Source: Vreelandella salicampi
GTDB taxonomy: Bacteria > Pseudomonadota > Gammaproteobacteria > Pseudomonadales > Halomonadaceae
Length of the DNA: 64,000 nucleotides
Reading direction: 5' to 3'
Assembly (NCBI RefSeq): GCF_013415105.1
Contig: NZ_JACCDF010000011.1
Coordinates: 62,001-126,000 of the forward strand
A program made the position numbers and the translations under genes. How positions within the stretch are numbered: position 1 is the first letter of the stretch; the number at the start of each line of letters is the position of its first letter. Below are positions 28,833 through 38,240 of the stretch, in pieces. The notes below the pieces were generated by a model. That model did no database searches, was not told the DNA's origin, and worked only from the letters and a program-made list of their open reading frames with translations.

Positions 28833-28979
28833 TGCGTGTCTCTCTTAAGCGGGTGCATTGACGTTTTGTTGTTGTCGTAGTGTTTTCTACACGAACTATC
28901 ATAGCGGTAACACCCTTTGTGATAACTGGCCTTGCTATACCACATGCGCGTTATGGGGGTGGATACGCTCTTGGCACCG

Positions 28980-29660
28980 CTAACTTTTGGTACGGCGACG
29001 TTGGGTATAGCGGCGCAGGGCAAAGAGTAACAACACCCCGGCCGCCAAGCCCAATACCGCCATCACTAAGTCTTTACTATCGCTGGCGGTGACTAACGCC
29101 CCAAGCTGGCTGCCCAGCAAAGTGACGGCGGCAATCCCCGGCACAATACCCAGTGTCGACCCCACCATGTAATCGCGGAAACGCAGATGGAAGGCCCCTG
29201 CCAGCATATTGGTTAAGGTAAAAGGCGCCAGCGGCAAAAGATTGATGATGGTCATGGTGCGAACACCGCGATGGGCCAAATAGCGCGACATCCCGTGCAA
29301 ATGCCGCCCGCCATAGGCCATTAACGCCTCGCGCCCTATCTTACGGCCTACCCAATAAGACACGACGGAAGAGGTCAGTGTCCCCAATGTGGCATAGGCA
29401 AACCCCCACACCGGACCGAACACCAAGCCAGTCAGTGCCACCATTAAACTGAGCGGGAACATCACTAAAAGGGTGGCGGCATATCCTGCCATTACCGCAA
29501 CAAATATCCATGGGCTATCACGCCAGGCGGTAGAGGTCGCGATCCATTGCTGAAGAAGCTCTACCGTGAGCACATCCTGCATCGCCAACCACTGCCAAAG
29601 CCCGCCCAAGATGATTAACGTGGCCAACACGCTAAGCGCAGTGATAAGGGTCCGAGGCAT
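28980..29660 (-). CDS. TVP38/TMEM64-family membrane protein
   Basis: A DedA-superfamily (SNARE-associated/VTT) membrane protein of 226 residues. The start at 29660 follows AGGA; an ATG at 29687 is also possible. About five hydrophobic segments are present, with the VTT core FGPVWGFAYATLGTLTSSVVSYWVGRKIGREAL and the conserved LLPLAPFTLTNMLAGA motif. Such proteins are thought to scramble or handle lipids, or affect the proton gradient; the function here is unknown. The C-terminus is strongly basic (RRYTQRRRTKS). Third gene of a likely cfa-ACR3-TVP38 transcription unit. Confidence 0.87.
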   Translation of the reverse strand: MPRTLITALSVLATLIILGGLWQWLAMQDVLTVELLQQWIATSTAWRDSPWIFVAVMAGYAATLLVMFPLSLMVALTGLVFGPVWGFAYATLGTLTSSVVSYWVGRKIGREALMAYGGRHLHGMSRYLAHRGVRTMTIINLLPLAPFTLTNMLAGAFHLRFRDYMVGSTLGIVPGIAAVTLLGSQLGALVTASDSKDLVMAVLGLAAGVLLLFALRRYTQRRRTKS

Positions 29661-29754
29661 GGCGATTCCTGCCGTGATTGAAAGCAAATGAGCTTACACC
29701 ATGCGGTTAACAGACCCAATACAAAGCCCAACGCATTGTTATGACGTCAAGACC

Positions 29755-30708
29755 TTATCGCGGCGGTTTCACCAGACGCGGCACCCACGTTAGGTAAGCC
29801 ACCATCCCCAGCAACTCAATCAGCGACTGCAGCACAATCACCACCACTGCCGCTGCCCAAATATCGGGCAGCGCAATCGCTAAGGGCAGCACCACAAACG
29901 AATTACGCGTCCCTAGGCTAAACACTAGCGTTCGGCTTGACGCAACGGGCACACGAAAAAGCAAACTTAAAAGCTTTCCAACCAAAGGGGCGGCAAGCAG
30001 ATAAAGCACAAAAATAACCGCCACCTGCCACAGGGTTTCGCGCGTATCGATGACCAACTGAACTTGCGAGGCGGCAATTAAAAAAACCACGGCTGCCAAC
30101 AACGGTATAGGGAGCGAGCCCATCACCGTTACCGTTCGCTGAAGGGCTGAATAACGTTCGGCCCCTTTCTCGGTAAGCCACGCCAGCAATAGCGGCGTAA
30201 GAATGAGGCCAATGAAGGCAGGCAGCCATTGAGCCCACAAATTGGCTCCCACCAACTGCTCGCCCATGATGACCACGACATAAAGCGGCAACAGCACGAT
30301 TTGCAGTAAAAGTAGCACCGGTGTCGCGGCAATTGCGCCAGCACTGTCTCCCCGGCCAAGATGGGCAAAGCTGATAAACCAATCGGTGCACGGCACTAGC
30401 AACACCAGCAATACGCCCAGCCGCAGTGCGCCCTCTAAAGCAAAAAGCGTTACCAGTGCCCACACCACCAGCGGCATGAGCACAAAGTTACCCAGCACAA
30501 GCGCGGCCATAAATCGCCTATCGCGAAATGCCTGCGAGATATGCAACAGGGGAACTTGGGTAAAGGTAGCGTAAAGCAGCACACCGAGTAGCGGCCACAA
30601 CGCCACCTCCCACGCGTGCACTGCATCCCAGCGAGTGCCCGTGACAATACCGGCAGCAATCGCCACGAGATAGAGCCACACTTGATGTTTTTCCAGCGTA
30701 TCTCGCAT
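29755..30708 (-). CDS. ACR3/bile acid:Na+ symporter-superfamily permease
   Basis: A 317-residue protein with about 10 membrane helices. The segment LLVLLVPCTDWFISFAHLGRGD, with the conserved Pro-Cys pair, is typical of proteins annotated as arsenic-resistance efflux pumps of the ACR3/BASS superfamily. The thiol Cys at the helix break is required for arsenite export in ACR3. No arsR or arsC gene is near, and the gene follows cfa after 4-46 bases depending on the start (a GTG at 30750 is possible). Arsenite export is therefore only one possibility; an organic anion is another. Confidence 0.8.
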   Translation of the reverse strand: MRDTLEKHQVWLYLVAIAAGIVTGTRWDAVHAWEVALWPLLGVLLYATFTQVPLLHISQAFRDRRFMAALVLGNFVLMPLVVWALVTLFALEGALRLGVLLVLLVPCTDWFISFAHLGRGDSAGAIAATPVLLLLQIVLLPLYVVVIMGEQLVGANLWAQWLPAFIGLILTPLLLAWLTEKGAERYSALQRTVTVMGSLPIPLLAAVVFLIAASQVQLVIDTRETLWQVAVIFVLYLLAAPLVGKLLSLLFRVPVASSRTLVFSLGTRNSFVVLPLAIALPDIWAAAVVVIVLQSLIELLGMVAYLTWVPRLVKPPR

Positions 30709-30754
30709 TAAGTATTTGCCAACCTCACCGTAAATGCGCAGGTGTGACACTAAC

Positions 30755-31909
30755 TCAACTCACGCGAGAGTAACCACCTACCACCCCTTCTTTGCTCAAC
30801 ACAAACTGCCAAAGTTGAATTTGCCGGGCACGGAAGGCCCCGGCACAGCAAAGCAGGTAATAGCGCCACATGCGGTAAAACTCGTCGTCAAACTGCTCAC
30901 GAAAATCGAACCAGTTGGCTTCAAAGTTATCGTGCCATGCCATTAGGGTTTTATCGTAATCGGCGCCGAAGTTGTGCATGTCTTCGACCACAAACAGCGA
31001 TTCAGCGGCATCGGTGACTTGGCAAAGCGACGGCAATTCACCATTGGGAAAAATATACTTATCAATCCAAGGGTCAGGGGGCATAGCCGTGACGTTTTTG
31101 CCAATGGTATGGAGTAAAAAGAGTCCGTCCTCTTTCAAGCAACGGTTCGCGACCTCCATGTATTCACGATAGTTTTTGCGCCCGACGTGCTCAAACATAC
31201 CAATGCTTACGATGCGGTCAAAGACTTCCGTTTCATCGCGATAATCTTGCAGACGAAACTCGACCGGCAGACCTTTTTTCATCACCCGCTTGCCGAAGTC
31301 CGCCTGTTCTTTGGAGATGGTTAACCCCACGCACTCCACGCCGTAATGCTCGGCGGCGTAGGCCATAAAACTGCCCCAGCCGCAGCCGATATCGAGCACG
31401 CGCATACCGGGTTTCAATTGCAATTTGCGGCAAATCAGGTCGAGCTTGGCCTCTTGCGCTTCATCGAGGTTGGAGGCGTTTTTCCAGTAACCGCAGGTAT
31501 AAGTCATCCGCTGGTCGAGCATGGCGGCGTAAAATTCGTTACCCAGGTCGTAGTGCTTTTCCCCCACTTCCCAGGCGCGCTTGGCGCTTTGGCGATTAAA
31601 AAGCTTCACTCTCAGCGAATGATAAACCAGCTGCGTGGGCTTCACGCGCAGATGCAGTTGGGCACGCATTAAATGATAGAAAAACTGATCCAGCGACTCG
31701 GCATCCCAGTCACCGTTCATATAGCTCTCACCCAGCCCGAGATTACCGCGCGATAGCGCATTTTCAATCACGCCAGGGGCGTTGATCTGCATATCCCACG
31801 GTCGCTCACCGTTTATCTCAATATTCGCCTGCGCAAGGAGATCCGCCACGTATTGGTGAGAAGATATCGACAGATCAAAGCCGACGTCGCTTTTTTTCAG
31901 CGGTGTCAT
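30755..31909 (-). CDS. cfa: Cyclopropane-fatty-acyl-phospholipid synthase
   Basis: This enzyme adds a methylene from S-adenosylmethionine across cis double bonds of membrane phospholipid acyl chains, a stationary-phase and stress response. The SAM-binding motif VLDIGCGWGSFMAYAAEHYG (about 165-184) is followed by GLTISKEQ and by the bicarbonate-site elements IVSIGMFEHVGRKNYREYM. GDPARVNNS-like N-terminal lipid-binding features are represented by NGERPWDMQINAP. YTCGYW (about 133) with the active-site region is intact. Length is 384 from the ATG at 31909; an alternative start at 31948 is possible. No terminator separates it from the ACR3-like gene. Confidence 0.94.
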   Translation of the reverse strand: MTPLKKSDVGFDLSISSHQYVADLLAQANIEINGERPWDMQINAPGVIENALSRGNLGLGESYMNGDWDAESLDQFFYHLMRAQLHLRVKPTQLVYHSLRVKLFNRQSAKRAWEVGEKHYDLGNEFYAAMLDQRMTYTCGYWKNASNLDEAQEAKLDLICRKLQLKPGMRVLDIGCGWGSFMAYAAEHYGVECVGLTISKEQADFGKRVMKKGLPVEFRLQDYRDETEVFDRIVSIGMFEHVGRKNYREYMEVANRCLKEDGLFLLHTIGKNVTAMPPDPWIDKYIFPNGELPSLCQVTDAAESLFVVEDMHNFGADYDKTLMAWHDNFEANWFDFREQFDDEFYRMWRYYLLCCAGAFRARQIQLWQFVLSKEGVVGGYSRVS

Positions 31910-31988
31910 ATTCAAGATTGTTTCCTCTTGCCGTTGGGAAAAGGTCACATATTCTTGAATAATCTTAGTAGGAATTTAGCGCGCTATG

Positions 31989-32021
31989 AAAAAACCGGCT
32001 CTCGCAAGGCGGGCCGGCTTT
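31989..32021 (-). terminator. Intrinsic terminator after universal stress protein copy 2
   Basis: On the minus strand an 8-bp GC-rich stem (32013-32020 with 31992-31999, one G-T pair) with a 13-nt loop is followed by T residues at 31989-31994. It begins only a few bases past the stop of the Usp gene and separates it from cfa. Confidence 0.85.
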
Positions 32022-32026
32022 AAGGG

Positions 32027-32887
32027 TTAGCGCAAAATCAATACGGGAATATGACTGTTACGCAGCATCTCGGTGGTGGTGCTACCCACCAGTAAATGGC
32101 GAATACGTGAGTGCCCATAGGCCCCCATCACCATCATGTCAATGCCGTTCTCCTTTTCGTAAGCGTGCAGCGTGGCTTCCACTTCACCCGCGCGAATGGC
32201 GCCTTCGGCTTCGTGCCCGGCATCGCGCAGGGTGGTTAGTGCCCACTCCAGCTGCGAGCGGTTTTCGCCGGTATCCGCACCGACAATCACCACGTGGCAA
32301 ACAACCCCTTTGAATAGCGGGCTTTTCGCCAGCATTTCCACTCCTTTGCGCGCGGTTTTACTGCCATCAAACGCCATTATGACCTTTTCTGGCACTTTAT
32401 ACGCAGCACTTGGCACCATCAAAATCGGGCGATGCATTTCGCGCACTACGCGCTCCAAGTTAGAGCCTAAGTGGCCGGAGGCCTGATCGGCGGTTTCGCC
32501 GCGCTTACCTACCACTAAAAGGCGCACGCCTTTCTCAAGCTCTACTAGGGTTTCCACCAACGTGCCGTTACGCTGACGCGTAGCGGGCTCCGCCACACCG
32601 TCATCAATCGCGCGCTGCTTGGCCGCTTCCAGCATCAACTTGCCCTGCTCGCGGTTGATTTTAGCACGCTGCTCATCAAGGTCTGAGAGCTCTTTCATCA
32701 GCTTTTCGCGCGCGCCAAGGCGCAAATTACCCGACAGGTTGGCGTCCTCAGGCACTTCTGAGTGGTTATCCACCACGTGCACAAACGTGAGCGGCGCATC
32801 CATCGCAAGGCTTGCCCATGCAGCGTAGTCGCACACGTTTTCGGAAAACTGCGAGCCGTCAATCGCGGCCATTACGTGATCACTCAT
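32027..32887 (-). CDS. Tandem-domain universal stress protein (copy 2)
   Basis: A two-domain Usp protein of 286 residues. The start at 32887 follows AAGGAG. The second domain has the ATP-binding signature in MGAYGHSRIRHLLVGST; the first has VGKRGETADQASGHLGS. It is highly similar to the protein encoded at 27975-28832, so the two are recent paralogues. It lies 50 bases downstream of the SulP transporter gene in the same direction and before a terminator, making a SulP-Usp operon. A regulatory role on the transporter is inferred, as Usp proteins often pair with carriers. Confidence 0.93.
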   Translation of the reverse strand: MSDHVMAAIDGSQFSENVCDYAAWASLAMDAPLTFVHVVDNHSEVPEDANLSGNLRLGAREKLMKELSDLDEQRAKINREQGKLMLEAAKQRAIDDGVAEPATRQRNGTLVETLVELEKGVRLLVVGKRGETADQASGHLGSNLERVVREMHRPILMVPSAAYKVPEKVIMAFDGSKTARKGVEMLAKSPLFKGVVCHVVIVGADTGENRSQLEWALTTLRDAGHEAEGAIRAGEVEATLHAYEKENGIDMMVMGAYGHSRIRHLLVGSTTTEMLRNSHIPVLILR

Positions 32888-32937
32888 CTTACTCTCCTTG
32901 TCTGGGTCGATTGGCAACGACCAGGTCTTGGCAACAA

Positions 32938-34428
32938 CTAGTGGCCGCCCATCAGTTTTTCCACGGCTTCGGGGTCGTCGTGTACCGCGAAGCGGTCAAC
33001 GATGGTCGCGCTGGCTTCGTTTAGGCCAATCATTTCGACTTCGGTACCTTCACGGCGGAACTTGATCACCACCCGGTCTAGCGCCTGTACGGCGGTAATA
33101 TCCCAGAAGTGCGCACGGGAAAGATTAATGGTGACTTTATCGATGCTTTCTTTGAAATCGAAGGCGCCGATGAACGTTTCAGAAGAGGCAAAGAACACCT
33201 GGCCGACGATCTCGTATTCACGCTCAACGCCCGGTTCGACTTCTTTCGAGCCGATATAGAGAATATTGCCCACTTTGTTGGCGAAGTTCATCGCCGCCAA
33301 CAGCACACCGACAAACACGCCAATGGCGAGGTTATGCGTACCCACGGTGACTAACACGGTCGCGACCATCACCATATTGGTACTCATCGGGTGCTTTTTC
33401 AGGTCGCGAATCGACTCCCAGCTAAAGGTACCAATAGACACCATGATCATCACCGCGACCAGCGCCGCCATGGGGATCTGTGAAACCCAGTCGGCGAGGA
33501 ACACGATCATCAGCAACAGCGAAATACCCGCGATCAGCGTTGACGTACGACGACGACCACCGGATTTAATGTTAATCACCGACTGCCCGATCATCGCGCA
33601 GCCCGCCATGCCGCCAATCAAGCCCGAGCCGATGTTGGCAATGCCCTGGCCTTTACACTCACGATTTTTGTCGCTTTTGGTGTCGGTGAGATCATCCACG
33701 ATGGTGGCAGTCATCATCGACTCTAAAAGCCCCACCACCGCCAGCATTAGCGAATAGGGCAGGATGATCATCAGCGTTTCCAGGTTCAGCGGCACGTCGG
33801 GCCACAAAAAGATCGGCAGACTATCGGGCAGCTCGCCCATATCGCCCACGCTTCTGATCTCCATGCCCGTCGCCATATACACGACGGTGAGCACCACAAT
33901 GCACACCAGCGGTGAAGGAATCGACTTACCCACTACCGGCAAGTAGGGGAAACCGTAGATGATCGCCAGGCCCGCGAGCGTCATGGCATAAACATGCCAG
34001 GTCACCCCGGTGAGCTCGGGCAGTTGCGCCATGAAGATCAAAATCGCCAGGGCGTTAACGAAGCCGGTCACCACCGAGCGCGATACAAAGCGCATCAGAT
34101 CCGCCAGGCGCAGGTAGCCGGCGATAATCTGCAGCACCCCGGTTAACAGCGTCGCTGCTAACAGGTACTCAAGACCATGCTCCTTGACCAGCGTAATCAT
34201 CAATAACGCCATGGCGCCGGTCGCGGCGGAAATCATGCCCGAGCGGCCACCGGTAAAGGCGATAATCACACAGATGGCAAACGAGGCGTAAAGGCCAACT
34301 TTGGGGTCAACGCCGGCGATAATCGAGAACGCAATCGCCTCGGGAATCAACGCGAGCGCGACGACGATGCCCGAGAGCGTGTCGCCCTTCAGGTTCGAAA
34401 GCCAGGAGAGTTTGAATTTTTCGTACAT
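32938..34428 (-). CDS. SulP-family inorganic anion transporter with STAS domain
   Basis: A 496-residue inner-membrane carrier for bicarbonate, sulfate or a related anion. I start it at MYEKFKLSWLSN, the usual N-terminus of the group. The GDTLSGIVVALALIPEAIAFSIIAGVDPKVGLYASF stretch near residues 15-50 is the SulP signature region. There are 10-14 helices and a C-terminal STAS domain (about 395-490; SRAHFWDITAVQALDRVVIKF). The internal TDTKSDKNRECKGQGIANIGSGLIGGMAGCAMIGQ segment is typical of marine-type SulP proteins suggested to import bicarbonate. No carbonic anhydrase gene is near, so the substrate is open. Confidence 0.92.
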   Translation of the reverse strand: MYEKFKLSWLSNLKGDTLSGIVVALALIPEAIAFSIIAGVDPKVGLYASFAICVIIAFTGGRSGMISAATGAMALLMITLVKEHGLEYLLAATLLTGVLQIIAGYLRLADLMRFVSRSVVTGFVNALAILIFMAQLPELTGVTWHVYAMTLAGLAIIYGFPYLPVVGKSIPSPLVCIVVLTVVYMATGMEIRSVGDMGELPDSLPIFLWPDVPLNLETLMIILPYSLMLAVVGLLESMMTATIVDDLTDTKSDKNRECKGQGIANIGSGLIGGMAGCAMIGQSVINIKSGGRRRTSTLIAGISLLLMIVFLADWVSQIPMAALVAVMIMVSIGTFSWESIRDLKKHPMSTNMVMVATVLVTVGTHNLAIGVFVGVLLAAMNFANKVGNILYIGSKEVEPGVEREYEIVGQVFFASSETFIGAFDFKESIDKVTINLSRAHFWDITAVQALDRVVIKFRREGTEVEMIGLNEASATIVDRFAVHDDPEAVEKLMGGH

Positions 34429-34775
34429 TCGAGGGTCCAGGGTTGGGAGTGAAACAAGCAACTCAATGACAGCACCCCAAGGCGCGCCAGAATCGCACGA
34501 AGACAGCAAAAAAAGAGAACCGCGGATGCGGAGATGACGCAGGCTTTGCGGGCCATATCACAATGAGCCACACAAGGATGCCGTGCCGCCGGGACAGCGT
34601 CGTGAACGCCGGGCGGTCATAAGCGATGGCAGGGAAGACCTAGGGCGGAGTCATCAGCCCTGAGAAAGTGGTAAATGTCGTGAAAGGAATCGACATGACA
34701 GTGAACTATGCCTGTGCGTTTTAACGGTAATGCGCCTAAAGTCGCGCAACGAAGGCGACGGATTTTAGCAGCAAA
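34429..34775. other. Long leader region upstream of the SulP gene
   Basis: No gene is supported in these 347 bases. On the minus strand the region holds a 6-bp stem with a 10-nt loop (34675-34680 with 34691-34696, ATGTCG/CGACAT) and a GGGC/GCCC pair (34643-34646 with 34657-34660). It may carry the SulP promoter and a structured leader. I do not recognise a known riboswitch. Short reading frames through it lack ribosome sites. Confidence 0.4.
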
Positions 34776-35705
34776 TCAGCTGGCCTGCACCCTGCTGCGC
34801 TGCCGCATCTCCAGGCGGCGTTCATAAAGCCCCTTCACCAAAAGGGTGCCAATCACTAATGCCCCGCCCAAAAGCCCAATGGGCGCAGGCTGCTCACCGA
34901 GTATCCACCATACCCAGAGCGTGCCCACCACCACTTCAGAGAGCATCAAAAGCCCCACGTCCGCCGCGGGTAAATAGAGTGGGCCACGTTGAATCAAGGT
35001 AAACCCGAGCGGCAAAAGCCCCAAACACAACACCACTAGCCACACCCAGCTCGCCGAAGACGGCACGATTAAACGCTCGCCAAAGCCGCTGACGACGAGG
35101 GCCACCGTGGCCACCATTAGCCCCGCGAGCGTAAGCATCGGGCTCATATCCACGCCCGGGCGTGTGCGGCACAGGGTAAAGTTGGCCGCCAATGACGTCG
35201 CCGCGAGTAGCGCAAAGGCGTTGCCCACCCAAGAGCCCGCGCCCGCATCGTCCAACACGATCAACGATGTGCCCAACAGGCAGAGAAAAATCGCCACCCA
35301 GGTGCGCCGCGGCTGGCGTTCGTGGAGGAAAACCCGCGAGAGCGCAGCAGCTATCAGCGGCGCACTGGCTAAAATCATCAGCACGTTGCCGCCTTTGGTA
35401 TATTGATTGCCGAGCACGAAACCAAAGGTGGAAAAGCTGAATAGCACGGCGACGCCAATGCCGGTCCAGCCGCAACGGCGGTAAGCGTTGACAAAGCCAC
35501 GGCCTTGGCGAAATGCCACAATCAGCATAAAGCCCAACGCCGTGAGCAGACCGCGCCAAAGCAAGATATCCAAATCCGGCAGGCCAATAAGCTTAATCAG
35601 CAGCGCATCGGGGGAGATAATCAGCGCCCCACCAGCGGTCATCAAAAGCCCTTGCTGCCGGTGTGAGAGAGGTTGTGCGCCGGTTTCTGGTAACGTTTGG
35701 CTCAC
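34776..35705 (-). CDS. EamA/DMT-family transporter
   Basis: A drug/metabolite-superfamily carrier with 10 predicted helices in two EamA repeats (about 15-150 and 165-295). The first helix region [35 protein letters not shown] and the second-repeat [33 protein letters not shown] are typical. It starts with GTG, which overlaps the slipin stop as GTGA, so the three genes nfeD-slipin-eamA form one operon. The substrate is unknown, and the link with membrane quality control genes is not obviously functional. Confidence 0.87.
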   Translation of the reverse strand: MSQTLPETGAQPLSHRQQGLLMTAGGALIISPDALLIKLIGLPDLDILLWRGLLTALGFMLIVAFRQGRGFVNAYRRCGWTGIGVAVLFSFSTFGFVLGNQYTKGGNVLMILASAPLIAAALSRVFLHERQPRRTWVAIFLCLLGTSLIVLDDAGAGSWVGNAFALLAATSLAANFTLCRTRPGVDMSPMLTLAGLMVATVALVVSGFGERLIVPSSASWVWLVVLCLGLLPLGFTLIQRGPLYLPAADVGLLMLSEVVVGTLWVWWILGEQPAPIGLLGGALVIGTLLVKGLYERRLEMRQRSRVQAS

Positions 35706-36487
35706 GCGTCGTTTTTACCCGCATCGTTTGGCGCTGCGTGTTTGGCTTTCATGTCCTTGAACGCCTCCATAATGTCCATGGGCAGCGGGAACACAATGGT
35801 AGACGCGTTTTTGTTGCTCATATCGCTCATGGTTTGCAGGTAACGCAGCTGCAGCGCGGCGGAATTTTCATCCATCACGTTGGCCGCCTCGACCAGCTTT
35901 TTCGAGGCTTGAAGCTCACCTTCGGCGTGAATCACCTTGGCACGACGTTCGCGCTCGGCTTCTGCCTGGCGGGCAATCGCGCGGATCATGCTTTCATCCA
36001 GGTCCACGTGTTTGATTTCGACATTAGCGACTTTGATGCCCCATGCTTCGGTCTGGGTGTCGATGATTTCCTGAATATCGTCGTTGAGCTTGTCGCGCTC
36101 GGAAAGCATTTCGTCCAGGTCATGCTTACCTAATACTGAGCGCAGCGTGGTTTGCGCCAGCTGGCTGGTAGCCTGAGTGAAGTTCTCCACTTGGATGACG
36201 GCTTTTTCCGGATCGACCACGCGGAAATAGAGTACCGCGTTGACCTTTACCGTGACGTTATCTTGAGAGATCACGTCCTGTTCGGGCACGTCCATGGTGA
36301 TGACGCGCAAGTCTATCACCTGCATTTTTTGGATACCGGGAATCACGATCACAAGGCCTGGTCCTTTCACCGTCTGGAAGCGGCCCAGAAAGAACACTAC
36401 CCCGCGTTTGTACTCGGGCAAGATGCGAATCGAGGCGGCGATCAGCATCACCACCAAAACGACGGGGACAAGATACGAAAGAATCAT
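35702..36487 (-). CDS. Slipin (stomatin/SPFH-domain) protein
   Basis: A 261-residue SPFH protein: one N-terminal membrane hairpin or helix (about 3-22), the band 7 domain (about 25-180; [41 protein letters not shown]), then a long helix rich in Ala/Glu/Arg (about 175-235) for oligomerisation. Partnership with an NfeD protease encoded 60 bases upstream is the conserved stomatin-NfeD gene pair. The pair is linked to membrane protein turnover and membrane microdomains. Confidence 0.94.
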   Translation of the reverse strand: MILSYLVPVVLVVMLIAASIRILPEYKRGVVFFLGRFQTVKGPGLVIVIPGIQKMQVIDLRVITMDVPEQDVISQDNVTVKVNAVLYFRVVDPEKAVIQVENFTQATSQLAQTTLRSVLGKHDLDEMLSERDKLNDDIQEIIDTQTEAWGIKVANVEIKHVDLDESMIRAIARQAEAERERRAKVIHAEGELQASKKLVEAANVMDENSAALQLRYLQTMSDMSNKNASTIVFPLPMDIMEAFKDMKAKHAAPNDAGKNDA

Positions 36488-36547
36488 CGGGCACCTCTTT
36501 TCAACGTTAAGCGTCGATTGAAAGCCAAAAACCCTAAAGCTTCACTG

Positions 36548-37957
36548 CTAAGGGGGCGTCACAAAAAGCGTTAAACCATCAAGACGCAGGACTTTCACCT
36601 CGTCGCCTTTTTTCACCGGGGCATTAGTGATCGCATTCCAGCGCTCGCCGTGTAAGCGCACATGGCCCTCATCGTCAAAATCTTCCAGCACCTTGGCGTA
36701 AGAACCTTCCAACTGCTCGGCACCGGTGTGCGCCGGGCGACGCCGTAGGGTCATAAAACGCGTGAGTGTCCACAGTATTAGTCCGCCCGAAACCAGTGCC
36801 ACACCGCCGATCATGGGCAAGGAAATCGCCAAGTACTCGCTATCCATTAGCATCACCGACCCCAACACAAAAGCCGCTATACCACCGACGCCCAGCACAC
36901 CGAAGCTAGGCATTAACGCCTCACCGACCATCAGCGCCAGCCCCACCAAAATCAGCGCTAAACCCGCGTAGTTAATCGGCAGCACCTGAAACGCAAAGAG
37001 CGCTAGCAGTAGTGAAATCACCCCGATTGTGCCGGGGAAAAGACTGCCGGGGCTGGAGAGCTCAAAAATTAGCCCGTAAAAGCCGATGATCAGTAAAAAG
37101 TAAGCGATATTGGGGTTGGTAATTAGCGAGAGCACCTCGGTCCGCCAATCCGGGTCGAAGCGCTCAACGCGTAAATCGGCCGTGTTCAGCGTGCGTTCAC
37201 CACGCTCCATTACCACCGTCATGCCGTCCATCTGGGTTAGCAAATCATCAATATCGCTGGCGACGATATCGATGACGTTGTCTTCCAGCGCGCCTGAGGC
37301 GGTAAGGTTTACCGCATTGCGCACCGCGTCTTCGGCCCAATCCGCATTGCGGCCGTGGCGCTCGGCCAGGCTGCGAATAAAGCTCACGGCGTCTTCCAAT
37401 ACTTTGCGCTCCATGGCGCTGACGCCGTCGCTTTGCTCCGTATCGGCGCCGTTTCCACTCTCTTCACTCGGCTCGGCATCATCGCTATCGCCGGTACCGG
37501 GCAACCCACCGCCACCCATCTGTACCGGCGTAGCGGAGCCTAAATGGGTCGCTGGCGCCATCGCCGCGACGTGGCTACCGTAGAGCAAATAGGTGCCTGC
37601 ACTCGCCGCCCGTGCACCGCTCGGCGATACGTACATCGCGACCGGAATATCAGCGTTGAGCATCTCGCGGATCATATCGCGGGTGGTGTCGACTAACCCG
37701 CCGGGCGTATCGAGGGTGACGATCATCACGTCACTGCCCTGCTCACGCGCCGTGCGCAAACCGCGCTCAAAATAATCTTTGGTGGCGGGGCCGATAGCGC
37801 CGTCAATCGTCAGCACCAGCGCACTAGCGTCACTACCAGACACGTTATCGGCTTCGCTATTTTGCGCCACAGCCTGCCAAGCAAGCATTAATGTGCCCAC
37901 CAGAAAACAGAAAAGCGCGATAAATTTTGCGGACATTCCCAAGCGTCGCGTGTGCAT
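36548..37957 (-). CDS. NfeD-family membrane-bound ClpP-class serine protease
   Basis: A long-form NfeD protein of 469 residues. The start at 37957 follows AAGGAG, giving a signal peptide (about 8-33). The N-terminal ClpP-class protease domain (about 45-270) includes MIVTLDTPGGLVDTTRDMI and SPSGARAASAGTYLLYGSHVAAM; the nucleophile Ser is in ARAASAG, and a Lys further on is expected to complete the dyad. A low-complexity Gly/Ser/Asp linker interrupts the domain (about 150-185). Four to five membrane helices (about 285-400) and a C-terminal OB-fold NfeD domain follow. The archaeal homologue cleaves stomatin C-termini. Confidence 0.93.
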   Translation of the reverse strand: MHTRRLGMSAKFIALFCFLVGTLMLAWQAVAQNSEADNVSGSDASALVLTIDGAIGPATKDYFERGLRTAREQGSDVMIVTLDTPGGLVDTTRDMIREMLNADIPVAMYVSPSGARAASAGTYLLYGSHVAAMAPATHLGSATPVQMGGGGLPGTGDSDDAEPSEESGNGADTEQSDGVSAMERKVLEDAVSFIRSLAERHGRNADWAEDAVRNAVNLTASGALEDNVIDIVASDIDDLLTQMDGMTVVMERGERTLNTADLRVERFDPDWRTEVLSLITNPNIAYFLLIIGFYGLIFELSSPGSLFPGTIGVISLLLALFAFQVLPINYAGLALILVGLALMVGEALMPSFGVLGVGGIAAFVLGSVMLMDSEYLAISLPMIGGVALVSGGLILWTLTRFMTLRRRPAHTGAEQLEGSYAKVLEDFDDEGHVRLHGERWNAITNAPVKKGDEVKVLRLDGLTLFVTPP

Positions 37958-38240
37958 GAACACTCCTTTAACCGCAGGGCAGCGTCACCGTGAGGTTTCT
38001 TTTCAGGCTAGCAGGTTCTACTTTTTTTACTCAACGTGCTTTCACTCAAGATATTTTACTTAGCGTATAAAGCATGAATAACGTTTGAATAACCCGCAAG
38101 CGCGCTTTTCTACGGCCTTTGCAGGGTGACGTTTTGTCCTACGTTGACGTACCATTGCCACGCACAAGACGATACCCGTCAGTCCACGTTGAATCGGTTC
38201 TACCCCGCCGATTTCCCGCCATTATCAAGAGGAGTAAGAC

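Noticed and set aside
33266..33757. 163-codon plus-strand frame within the SulP gene
   Set aside because: Antisense shadow; the SulP and STAS motifs on the minus strand are decisive.
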